From positions 1 to 19,162 of the forward strand of contig JAANBB010000624.1 of NCBI GenBank assembly GCA_014621425.1: 19,162 bases of DNA, written 5' to 3'. The DNA is from Cylindrodendrum hubeiense (taxonomy: Eukaryota; Ascomycota; Sordariomycetes; Hypocreales; Nectriaceae). Below are positions 8,093 to 17,374 of the stretch, in pieces (within the stretch, counting starts at the first letter, position 1; each line of letters starts with the position of its first letter). The notes beneath the pieces were generated by a model that ran no database searches, was not told where the DNA came from, and saw only the letters and a list, made by a program, of their open reading frames with translations. Both the position numbers and the translations under genes were made by a program.

Positions 8093-8884
8093 GGCGGCCC
8101 TGTGGAGTTAGTTGTTCCCACCCCGGGTATTCCGTCGAACAAAGGAAGCCTGACCCCCGCCAAGCCGCGTCGTCTTGGGAGCTCTCGGACTGACGGCTGC
8201 CGAGTCGTCGCTAACTGAGCGACTGATTAATCGATTGCTCGCCCGGACGTTGCTGGACGGTTCACGCGACCAGCTCCTGCACTCTCACTTTCCCTGGGAT
8301 TCTCCTCAACCCCGCTCGGCACTGGTTCTTTGCTCTCTCCGCCGCTTACTCCATCACGTTGCCCTCGTCTGATCCCGACGCCCGCCCACAGTGCAGCCGG
8401 CCAACCCACCCCACCAAGACCATCGTCAGCGCTGGATACTGCCAAGAAGAGGCAAACGAAATCGAAAAGGGAGCCCCGCGATCAAACCACCAGCCGTTGG
8501 TGATTCGAATATACAAGAATCTCCTCTGGTTCTGCTGACACCATCCACCTCGACGGGCTCGACCCCTCCTCACGTGGCCCTTGCTTCCAACCGTCACCTC
8601 TTCGTCTACGTCAACCTCTGCCTCTTGTCGTCACCGTCATCCCACCATTGCCACGGCCAGCTGCAGCCCCAATAAATACCTAGAAACTCCATCTGCCGGA
8701 AGCTGCACAAAAAAAAGAAAAAGAGGCAAAACCATCCCACCACCTGCGATCGGACAGCACCAACCATCCCAGGCTGTCCTATCGCCCTCCCGCTCCAGCG
8801 ACCGGCCCTGGGTCGCCCGTGTCGACGGCGTCAATTGAATCCTCATCCATCCGCAACGGGCAACTCCCCGCCACCACCACCACC

Positions 8885-11800
8885 ATGACGGACCGATATG
8901 GCTACACAACGACAGGGCGTTCGGCCACATTCAACCCTGCACGATCCTCGCTCCCTGCCAGCATCGGCTACACTTCCCTTTACGCGGGCGACATGCATGT
9001 TATGCCCTCATCCACCCGGCCGCCGCCGCCTCCGACGACCACTGCCGCACCCCGCGGATACGTAACTACCACCACGTCCTCTGGCGTTCCCACGTCCACC
9101 ACCCGAACATACGCAGTGACTCAGGATCCTCGCTCTCAGCGCCCAACCACTCGAGATGTCACCCGCTCGCATCGCTCCTCGACTATTGACTCAGCTACCG
9201 GCCGGCCACCCGTCATAGTCATGACGACTCAGAAGGATCGCCCGAACCCGGGCCCTTCCCACTCTTCCAACACTCGCGCCGGCAGTCCTATCCGGGACGA
9301 CTACCGAGCCAGTGAGGGGCAGTTCTACACCGAACCCGCCTCGTCCATACGTTCGCGCAGCAATGCGCGCCCCTACAAAGACCAGCTGGGCGGCGACGAA
9401 TATGCTCGCGGTAGAGACCGCAGCGACAGTCTGGCCCGCGAGGCCGACGCCTATCACACCTCTCGCCCATCCGTCGTCTACCCCAGCAACCCTCGCCATA
9501 GTTCTGCCACCATCGACTATGGCGATGATGGGTACCAGTACACCAACGCCGGGGATCTCCTTCGCTACGATCTCGATAACCCTCAGCAACCCTCGCACTC
9601 GCGCAGACATGAGAGCTTCGACCGCGGATACTACCGCCCAAATGTCAACTACAATGCCGACCAGCGAATTCTCAATGTTAACACAAGCCCTGATCTGGGC
9701 CGCACCAACAGCGCCAACAGCGCCAACCCTATCACCACCACCACCCCCACCACTCGCCAATATGAACCCCGCGGTGGCCCTCCCCCCACAACCCGAGGCT
9801 TCGACAAGATTCCCCGGGCACCCGATAGCTCTCACAATGTACCGCCTGTTGTCCCTGCGCCTCCAGCTCCCGCTGCGACGGCTAGGAGTGTGAGTGCCAG
9901 TGGCTCCTCAGAGGGACGGCGACCAAGGCCTGTTTCCCTCTACCAGGAGGGAACTCAGCGGTCACAGCACCATGACGAATACTACCGCAGTCGTGACAAC
10001 GAGAAGAACATGCGGGAGCTTCGTGACCTCCAACACAACTCGGAGCGCATCTATGAACCCGAGCACGCATATCAAACTATGACACAAGAACCGCAGACCT
10101 ATGAGCCTCAAGCATATGGAGCCCAGCCGACGTATAATGTCATACCAACATATGACGTTCAACCAACATATGCGGTCCAGCCACCATATACGGTCCAGCC
10201 ATATGCGGTCCAGTCATCATATGAAGTCAAGCCATCATATGAAATCCAACCACCTTATGAAGCTCAGCCACCATATGAAACTCAGCCATCATATGAAACT
10301 CAGCCACCATATGAAGCCCAGCCTCCATATGAAGCCCAGCCGGCTTACTTCCACGATGATAGAGTCCCCACTCGGGGTTTCGGTATCCGCACTGATCTTG
10401 TCGATGATTATGATCGTCGAAGGGAATCACAACATGTCGAGGAGCCTAAGAAGCGCTCTGATGAGGAGCTTCCTCGTAAGTCTGATCCCGGCCGCGAGGA
10501 GCAACAGCGAACCCGCACCGAGACCAAAGAGCCTCGTCGTGAGAGGCGAGAGAGTAAGAAGGGCGGCGAGGAAGATGAAAAGGAGCGTACTCGTTTCCGT
10601 GACAAGATGGCATCAGGTCTAGGCATCGCTGCAGCCGCCGTCGGTCTTGCTCCCTTGGTCAAGGACGAAGACAAACGCTCAAAGGATAGCGACTCCAAGG
10701 CACGACGAGGTTCCGATGAGGATCGTGAAAGACGGAGAGACACAGAGGACCGTGAACGACCAAAGCCATCAACTCAGGACCAGCCAAGGCCACGAGACTA
10801 CGATAGAGACCGTCCTATTGTCAAAGACAGCTCTGAGCCCAAGAAACCCGAGCCCAAGAAACCCGAGCCCAAGAAATCCGAGCCTAAGAAAACGAGTCGG
10901 CGAGAGATAGACCCGCGAAAGAGCGGCGAGGCCGTCGTCTCGGCTTCTGACTCTGATGAGGCCAAGAAGCCAACACGCCGTCATCGCAACTCGAACGCCT
11001 TCAACCCCAATGATGCTTCCGACCTGAAGCAGCTCCAGGAGCAGCTTGCCGCCATGAAGATGGCGGACAAGGGGAAGGACATGGACAAGCCTGTCGTGGT
11101 TGAAAAGAGTAGGACACGCTCATTCTCACCCACCAAGCAGAGCAGGACTACTGTTGAGTCTAAGCCTACTAGAGAATCGAGATCTCCACCTGATCTCAAG
11201 CCCACGAGAGAGTCAAGGTCCCCGCCCGAGCTTAAGCCCTCAAGGGAATCAACATCTCCCTCCGAGTCTAGGACTGCGGTGGACTCCCGGCCCACTTCAT
11301 CTCCCAGGGATGAGTCGCGTGGCCGCGAGCTCACGGTTGCCGGTACTGACGACAAACAAGTTCGCCTCGTCTCGCCCCCACGGGACAAGAGGGACGAAAA
11401 GCCCCTCAGGGGTATTCTCAAGCAACCCAAGGTCAGCTTCCCGGAGGAGCCCAATCCTATCCGTGAGGGTGTTGCGCCTCACAAGGAGGATAAGAAGCTC
11501 CGAGAGGCGCCTGTCGGTGCCAAGTGGACCAAGATCAGCCGCAAGATCGTCAACCCTGAGGCCTTGACCATTGGTAAGGAGAGATTCGAGGTCCGTGATG
11601 ACTTTGTCATCGTCCTCCGAGTCCTGAGCAAGGAGGAGATTCAAGCATATGCTTCTGCGACAGTAGTTTTAAGAGGTAAGCCATATTCACTGTCCCGTAC
11701 TCGCCCACCTTTTACTAACTTGTGTTCTAGAGCGACGACGGCGCGATGACGATGGTGATCGCGACGGCGACCGTGAACGGGAGCGTGAGCGAGATCGTGA

Positions 11801-12023
11801 CAAGGATCGCGATGTAGATCGCGACAAGGATCGTGATGAAGACGAAAAGCGAAGGCATCGCCGTCGCCGTCATCGAGACGATGATGAAGTAGATCACGAA
11901 CTCAAGGACCGGGAGAGGGAGAAGGACCGCGACAAGGACCGCGATCGGCATCGCCGCCACAGGGATGAGGATGACATCCGATCAAAGGACCAAGATCATC
12001 ACCATCACCACCACCACTACTGA
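8885..12023 (+). CDS. Large disordered fungal protein with C-terminal DUF8035-like domain
   Basis: Exons 8885-11675 and 11731-12023 encode 1027 residues. Residues 1-400 are low-complexity, rich in Ser, Thr, Pro, Arg and Tyr. Residues 404-488 are a QPPYEA-type hexapeptide array. Residues about 490-840 are charged, with an Ala/Gly hydrophobic patch at 578-592, EPKKP repeats (651-670) and KPTRESRSPP repeats (760-795). GILK (843-846) and KVSF (849-852) resemble paired PP1-docking motifs. Residues about 877-935 (WTKISRKIVNPEALTIGKER onward) form the only compact conserved part; I recall this as the fungal DUF8035 domain but cannot check. Exon 2 is nearly all Arg/Asp/Glu/Lys/His, ending in seven His and Tyr. 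The start CACCATGAC is an excellent context and the first ATG for 2.7 kb. A GTG at 8819 is in frame upstream. The function is unknown; charge pattern and RS motifs suggest a nuclear or RNA-linked scaffold (inference). Confidence 0.9.
10094..10348 (+). repeat. 18-bp coding minisatellite (QPPYEA hexapeptide array)
   Basis: About 15 degenerate units follow the pattern Q-P-[PTS]-Y-[EATDN]-[VATI]. The last seven are most alike, which suggests recent expansion at the 3' end. Most units contain CATATG. The Tyr is invariant. The array covers residues 404-488 of the DUF8035-like protein. Confidence 0.92.
10835..10894 (+). repeat. 15-bp coding repeat (EPKKP), four copies
   Basis: Four tandem units of GAGCCCAAGAAACCC, the last two with substitutions, encode EPKKP-EPKKP-EPKKS-EPKKT at residues 651-670 of the DUF8035-like protein. 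Confidence 0.92.
11162..11269 (+). repeat. 36-bp coding repeat (KPTRESRSPPDL), three copies
   Basis: Three 12-residue units (residues 760-795) carry RESRSPP, RESRSPP and RESTSPS. They place RS dipeptides and Ser-Pro sites in series, which are possible targets for SR-protein or proline-directed kinases (inference). Confidence 0.9.
11676..11730 (+). other. Intron of the DUF8035-like gene
   Basis: This 55-nt intron has a GTAAGC donor, a perfect CTAAC branch site at 11715-11719 and a TCTAG acceptor ending at 11730. Splicing joins AGA-G to AG-CGA-CGA and gives VLRERRRRDD, continuing the conserved domain into the charged tail. Reading through would give about 24 unrelated residues. Confidence 0.93.
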
Positions 12024-13138
12024 TCCCACCAAGACCGCAAACCAATCCTCTAGGTCTACTTCTATGACTACGAGTTTCAACCATGTTCTCCTTGAGTTTC
12101 TGACATTTCAAGCGATTTATTTAGATGTTTATGAGGTCTTTTTACGTCTGGTTTCTTAAATCATTACATTTGGGCGGCTTAGCGAGGCATTTTGGATTAC
12201 AAAATTTGAACAATAAAATACTGGGGTTGAAAACTGGTTTCTTTTGGCAAGCTTTGAGTTTCTCCTTGTGCATGTGAGCCGTGATAATGCACCGTTCAAA
12301 CGGTTCGGGATGACGAAGGTTGGGTCTATGGGACGGGACGGGCCGGTCAGGCTTCTAGGTTGTGGAGTTAAATGACTCGATGTAACTTTTATCGAGAGAA
12401 GGTTTTGTGATGCTCTTCGTAGAACACCATTGTTCTTCGTCTGACAATGGGTTTCAACGCAACAACTTGAGTTGTTCGCCACCTTCGAAATCTGTAACAT
12501 GACGTATCGGGCGTCTGGATGAACCGCATTCCCCAGTGACAGCAAGTTTTCCAGGGTATAGTCGCCCGGCTATATTGTTGAGAATATATCACATCTCACC
12601 TGAGGCGAGTGTGGGAATACGGGCAGCGCCAGCCTCATTCAGCTGATCGACACTGCATGGACACTCACGAGACAGCCTCACCCGAGGCTGTGACTCCATT
12701 GATCTTCGTCTCTTATCGGAGTAGTTGAGAAAACTTGACGAGGCCAAGGCCGATGTGCAGGAGATGTCGTTCCTCGCGCACGGCAGTTGGTTGTCGTGTA
12801 GTTCGATACGAGGCCGAGTTGGGAGGGACTCGAGTTCTCGTTTCGTGACAATTACCCTTTGCTCGTAACTTGTTCGTCATTACTCACTGCCGTTTATCGA
12901 GTATCTGGTTCTCTGTTCTCACAGGTGCAATCTTATCGTTCGCGTAACAGATTCACATATGTTGGTCGTGAGATGCAAAGGCAGAGTTGTGTCATTGGCA
13001 GCCAACACCAACTGACTGCCGTCTCGCCGACCCAATACCGATTTGTCACCGACTTGAAGCAAATCAAACTCGGCTTTCCAATGCTCTTCTAGCTCAGACA
13101 AGAGCGCAGCCGGTGTGTTCCATGTTCCCGTCGGCATG
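12024..13138. other. 3' untranslated region and gene-free spacer
   Basis: After the presumed 3' end near 12220 there is no supported gene. ATGs occur regularly on both strands, no frame is long, and I see no tRNA, 5S rRNA or transposon ends. Confidence 0.5.
12212..12217 (+). terminator. AATAAA polyadenylation signal of the DUF8035-like gene
   Basis: A canonical AATAAA lies 189 nt after the stop codon, in a T/A-richer stretch, so the 3' untranslated region is probably about 200 nt. Confidence 0.6.
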
Positions 13139-13480
13139 GTTAAAGGATTGTTTGGGTTGTCAAGCGTAACATTTAAGCATCGCGGAACTCTCCATTGCAC
13201 CGAGCACTGCATTGCAGTTCCCAGCAGCAACTCACCCCTCAGCCCATCCTCACATCCATCGTTTGCTTGACATCGTCGGTCCTCTCTATCCCAAACCCTC
13301 CACTCCGTAACCGTCACACGAACCGTCGCACAAGCCCGGGAATCCTGCACCAACTCAGGCACATCTTCACCCCCCCACGCGTCGCGTTTCGTCGCGTCTC
13401 TCTCGTCGCAAGCACTATCCACATGCAGATACAGGCGGCTGCATCTGCCTGACACGGTGCTCCGCCTTGCGTTGCGGCTG

Positions 13481-13795
13481 ATGGCCCAAGTTGCCCAAAA
13501 CCGGCCCTTTTGTTTCATAGCCACTCAACAAAGGGCCCGTCCTCGCGTGGGTCGTACGTATACTCGGTGCTCTACACGAAACGGCCACTTTTTGGGGACG
13601 CCCGAGGCGCGGGAAACCAAACTCGTCTCCATCTCGTTCCCTCTCCTACTGCAACCCTTACTTCGTAAAGCGCCCCAAGCTAATATTCGACTGTCCGCGT
13701 CACACGCTCGCGCACTCACACGCCCCCCTTTCCTGTCTGTGGCTGCAGCGGAAATGGTGCCATTGCTGCCATGGCTTTCTGCGACGTTGCTGTGA
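13481..13795 (+). CDS. Doubtful small ORF, 104 codons, unrecognised
   Basis: This ATG-initiated frame follows a CT-rich stretch (about 13200-13420) in which + strand ATGs are scarce: one in 13139-13480, against about ten CATs. The only upstream ATG (13423) opens a 9-codon uORF. The product is basic and Arg-rich in its first half, with a hydrophobic C-terminus (EMVPLLPWLSATLL). It matches no family I know, and its ATG has C at -3, a poor context. The leader-like context is the main reason to list it. Confidence 0.15.
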   Translation: MAQVAQNRPFCFIATQQRARPRVGRTYTRCSTRNGHFLGTPEARETKLVSISFPLLLQPLLRKAPQANIRLSASHARALTRPPFLSVAAAEMVPLLPWLSATLL

Positions 13796-15320
13796 CGGCC
13801 GTCCAGATCAAGCAAAGCCCTTCAGTTGTGGACGACTAAACTGCCTCGGCAACGTCAGCGCTCGCGTATCAGTGTGGCTATTTCCGCGATCCTGCTGATC
13901 GATTCCTGATTTCACTTACGAGATACATCTGCGTCCCATGCGACAGACGGACTGCTCACTACCTAGTAGTCCCTCAGCCTCCTCTATCCCGATGGGGCAA
14001 AACACGCATCGCGGCGCCGCTTGATGGAGACGGTTTATCACAAGCGCCGTCACCACTACCGCTCCGTCCCCAAGTTTCAGAATACCACCAGACAATTTGC
14101 CAAAGCCACAGTTCGGAACCGGGCCTAGGTCCTGGGCGCAAGCGGCGCGACAAATACAGGGGCCGACATGCCAAGCATTTCTACATCGTCCCAACGTGCT
14201 AGCTCAGACGAATAGAGAGTGCTCCTCCAACGCAAGATAGATGCAGATATCACACCCTTTGGGAAATGATACAGGCTTCGATACGAAGTTGCCAGCAGGA
14301 CTCCCACCCAAGAAAGGTACCCAACAGAGGCCCCCGAAGAGAGGCCCCCAACTGTGCCGTCATGTGGCGTCCCCTCCTTCCATCCGGTATCTAATTCCGT
14401 AAAGCGTGGCTTTTGGCATTGTTGCAAATCAAGGCTTGATCCAGATGGTGCAGTACCATACTTTGTATAAGTGGGCAAAGGGGGCATGTCTCACCGTGGA
14501 GGGGATTGGTGGCGGCAGCGTTCCGCAGACGGGGCCACTCACCATCTCAGCGCGGGTACGCTACTTTGGTGAAATTCAGATGCCTGGTGGAGGAAGAGAG
14601 GATCCCAAGAATCTTCACTCCGGAGAGAGTGAGACTATGAATCAGAAGCAACCATTCATTCCAAGCCCTCATGTGGCCATGGCTGTTTGGACGGGCGGTG
14701 TGATGACGCAGAGTTCCCCGAGGATACATGGAAGCCAATTCGACACCCTGCAGCTGCGTGTTCAGAGACCGGCAACGTCCCTGAAAAGCTAAGAAACCCG
14801 CTTTACCGCCGTTTATAGACCCTCCCCAGCATCTTCTCCGAGTATGCCGGCATCAGAAACGCCTTTGTCCGGCCCGAGTAGTTGAGAGTTCCCAGCATGG
14901 TCTGCTGTTGAGTGGGAGGGAGGTTGGTGAGGATGCCACATGGCTCAAGGTTGGTGTATGCTTGCTTCTTCTAGACCGGCCCCACGAATAAGACATGGCG
15001 TGGCTGGCTGGTCACCATGTCGCCCCTCTCTCGCGTCTTGTCTCGCTCACTTTGAGACGATGGACTCAAGCCTTGGAAGCGGGCTGAAGATTTAGCCTTA
15101 CGCCTCTCCATCGGGGAACTATCCCGTGGAGGCGAGGGCATCACGTCGAGCTCACGGGATTTCTGATTAAGAAAAATGAATCATCGAAGTCTCGTCCGTC
15201 AAATGAGTCCGAACAGCCATGGCGTACTTTCAAACGCGACTCGGTTATCCGAAGACCAAGATGGTGGAGTGACTTAACGACTCCCCGACCGACTACTGCA
15301 GCATGTGTTTATTAGTTGAG
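13796..15320. other. Gene-free stretch
   Basis: Mixed-composition sequence with only short open frames on both strands. No domain, RNA gene or transposon structure is visible. Confidence 0.5.
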
Positions 15321-15324
15321 CTTG

Positions 15325-15333
15325 TACTCCGTA
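15325..15333 (-). repeat. TACGGAGTA motif, copy 1
   Basis: Reads TACTCCGTA on the + strand. It is the first of four exact 9-mers within 2.9 kb. Confidence 0.7.
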
Positions 15334-15523
15334 GTGCGAGACATTTGTGCAATAGTGTCTTGGGCTATGCAGACAAGCCATTGGCATCTGAACAAGTCAA
15401 TGCAAAGACGACACCCATTGAATAAAGGAGCACAGCACAACCAACGGCAATAAACACGTCGATGTCTGTGAAATTAGGGATTCTCGTATCCCGCATCCCT
15501 CTCGCGAGCATGCATCCACACAA

Positions 15524-16312
15524 ATGGTCGGCGACCACATCAATTCTTCCGGTGCAATTCAACTTAAATGGCTGCGGCCACTGATCGCCATCAGCTTGTA
15601 CAAAGTACGGCATAGTAACAAAACCGAGCCAGACACCCCGTCGATGCCTAAAGACGCGGGCGCAAGCTACCAAAGTCAGATGTGGGACCGGGCAACTCGG
15701 GCGTCTTACAGCCTTGGTGGCTGGGCCGGTCGGTTTGCTTCTCGAAGTATCCGGACGCGCAGGAGACATGAGTGGCCTCGACTGGTGGACAACACGGTAA
15801 AGGTGCCAAAAGCAAGCATTGGAGGATCATCGGTTCAGGAGCCCAAGGCCAAGGCCCCCAAAGACTCTCGGCCATTGTGGGGCCTTCATGTAAGCGTGGC
15901 CTGCTTTTCTTCTGCATATAGACACCCCGGTCAATATCCGGGTCCATGTAGTCCGTACCGTATGTACGGAGGTACGGAGTACTCCGGAGCTGAGATTAGA
16001 TGGTCAAGCAGATGTACGCAGCACGATGCGCTGTGGAGTGTGCTGCTTCCCATCCAACACCCCCCGTCACATTCCGCGACACGCGTTGATAATCCGTACG
16101 TGGAAAGGACCAACTGCCAAACTCATCATGCGTGGGGGAGGTATCCCGCTGCCATGTCACGGACGCGCTGGTTCGGAGGCATCGCCAGTTGTCCCATGGC
16201 ACGAGAGGGACGACAGTGGGTTGGGTTTGTGTTGCTGCATCATCTGCACATGCGTCTATCAATGCTAGGGCAACGCGATGCGCGTGTCTCACTGTCCCGT
16301 TTGTGCAATTGA
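15524..16312 (+). CDS. Doubtful ORF, 262 codons, unrecognised
   Basis: A genuine ATG opens 262 codons, the longest intact ATG-initiated frame outside the three genes. The first half reads somewhat like protein (MVGDHINSSGAIQLKWLRPL...). The second half runs across the palindromic TACGGAGTA cluster and is rich in Cys, His, Trp and Arg, as expected of non-coding DNA. Codon third positions lack the strong C bias of hex1 and the peptidase. Probably chance. Confidence 0.15.
   Translation: MVGDHINSSGAIQLKWLRPLIAISLYKVRHSNKTEPDTPSMPKDAGASYQSQMWDRATRASYSLGGWAGRFASRSIRTRRRHEWPRLVDNTVKVPKASIGGSSVQEPKAKAPKDSRPLWGLHVSVACFSSAYRHPGQYPGPCSPYRMYGGTEYSGAEIRWSSRCTQHDALWSVLLPIQHPPSHSATRVDNPYVERTNCQTHHAWGRYPAAMSRTRWFGGIASCPMAREGRQWVGFVLLHHLHMRLSMLGQRDARVSLSRLCN
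15952..15986. repeat. Nested palindromes containing TACGGAGTA, copy 2
   Basis: TCCGTAC (15952-15958) and GTACGGA (15964-15970) form a 7-bp inverted repeat with a 5-nt loop. They are followed at once by a perfect 12-bp palindrome, CGGAGTACTCCG (15975-15986). The 9-mer TACGGAGTA is at 15973-15981. Confidence 0.85.
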
Positions 16313-17365
16313 CAGGCCTAGCACACCCTGTGAAGTCCTTATGAATAGACGCGTTAGGCGCAAGGTGACAAGGGCCCTGAAGTACGCAACGAACACGCTT
16401 CAGGTTGGGCGTACGCCTGCTAGCTGTCGCTGAGGTTCCCCCGTACTTCGTACCCAGGTCAGTCTTGCCAGGGTATAATGGCTAGCGACAAATGCCCGAC
16501 GCGACTCCTCCCTGGTCTTCGCGCTCCGTCAGCTTGGGAACGCGTCTGCAGGGGTGGTCTTGAGATGGCGAGAGCCATCGATGGTGGACAGGGGGCTTCA
16601 ACAGCCCCTCATGTCCCGTGCCTGACGACCCTGTACGCTGGGGTTTGGACAAGTTGAACAAGACCTTGTAAGCTTGGAAGAACGACAATTGATCGAGATA
16701 ATTCCCGCCCTGTTTCCTCAATCCCCCGTCAACTTAAACTTGCATTGGCCAGGGCCTCGACATGGCATGGGAAAATGCTACCCCCCGAGATAGATATGAC
16801 GGACCATGAGCCAAGCGTCGGGTTAAAGATCTTACAGTGGCCGGACCGTAGACGTTACATATCCAAACGTGGAATCGTTCGAGTGCATCAATGCTCCCGT
16901 TGTTAATCTTTGCAGGAGTTGTCAATCACACGCTGTCGGTGCCCAGTTTTCCATGAAGGAGATTCCAGTCGGAGTTTGCCGCGAATGGGAAAAAAGCACC
17001 GCTAACACTGAAGTGGTCATGAACGCGAACAGGGAACGACTTCGTCATCAGGATCAACCGAGACGAACCGAACGCAAACCAGCCATCAATCAGAGTTGCG
17101 GGCAATTTCTTTTCCTCGAGTTGGTGGATCGGACGAAGACCGGCAGTTATTTAGCGACAATCAATGAGTTTCAACCTGACTGTTCTGGAAATCAAGTCGG
17201 CCCCGGCGTTCAAAATGTCAGAAATGTCGCCCTGGTCCGAGCGTACCCTGCATGGCCTCCTGGTCAATCTCTGTGCGCCGCTTCCCCCTCCCCGGGCCCC
17301 CGTGGAAGCGGAAAGCCCTTGCCGGCAGCTTCTTAGCCTGTTCCACACGTCGTCCTTGGCTGCGG
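16313..17365. other. Gene-free stretch
   Basis: No supported gene. A one-mismatch variant of the 9-mer motif, TACTTCGTA, lies at 16444-16452. Open frames on both strands are short and match nothing known. Confidence 0.5.
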
Positions 17366-17374
17366 TACTCCGTA
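17366..17374 (-). repeat. TACGGAGTA motif, copy 3
   Basis: Reads TACTCCGTA on the + strand, in a C-rich stretch that also holds three copies of CCTGGTCCG (17231, 17383 and 17421). Confidence 0.7.

Larger units (their letters stand above)
6137..8884 (+). promoter_or_regulatory. ATG-free 2.75-kb leader of the downstream gene (putative long 5' UTR)
   Basis: Reading every base, I find no ATG on the + strand between 6137 and 8884. The same stretch contains about 49 CAT triplets (ATG on the other strand), and near-cognates TTG, CTG and GTG are common on the + strand. Six ATGs occur in the 98 nt just before it (6039-6136), so the left edge is sharp; the right edge is the start codon of the next gene. 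Stops occur in all frames, so this is not coding. The simplest reading is a very long, mostly unspliced 5' untranslated region under selection against upstream AUGs, with transcription starting near the AT-rich block at 6220-6310. An intron without any ATG is also possible. Known long leaders of fungal regulators usually carry upstream ORFs, so this is unusual. Confidence 0.7.

Noticed and set aside
9191..9835. Minus-strand open frame of 214 codons rich in Gly, Ala and Val inside the 1027-residue gene
   Set aside because: Antisense shadow of a Thr/Ala/Pro-rich coding region; composition follows from the sense codons.
9312..9893. Alternate + frame of 193 codons inside the same gene
   Set aside because: Shadow frame rich in Thr, Pro and Ala; the main frame is continuous and splices to a conserved domain.
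10250..10348. PPY sequences as WW-domain ligands
   Set aside because: The WW consensus is PPxY; here the Tyr follows the two Pro directly, so the motif does not fit.
10101..10622. Alternate + frame giving a striking Met/His-rich repeat protein
   Set aside because: It is the QPPYEA array read one base out of frame; CATATG in each unit produces the His-Met pattern.
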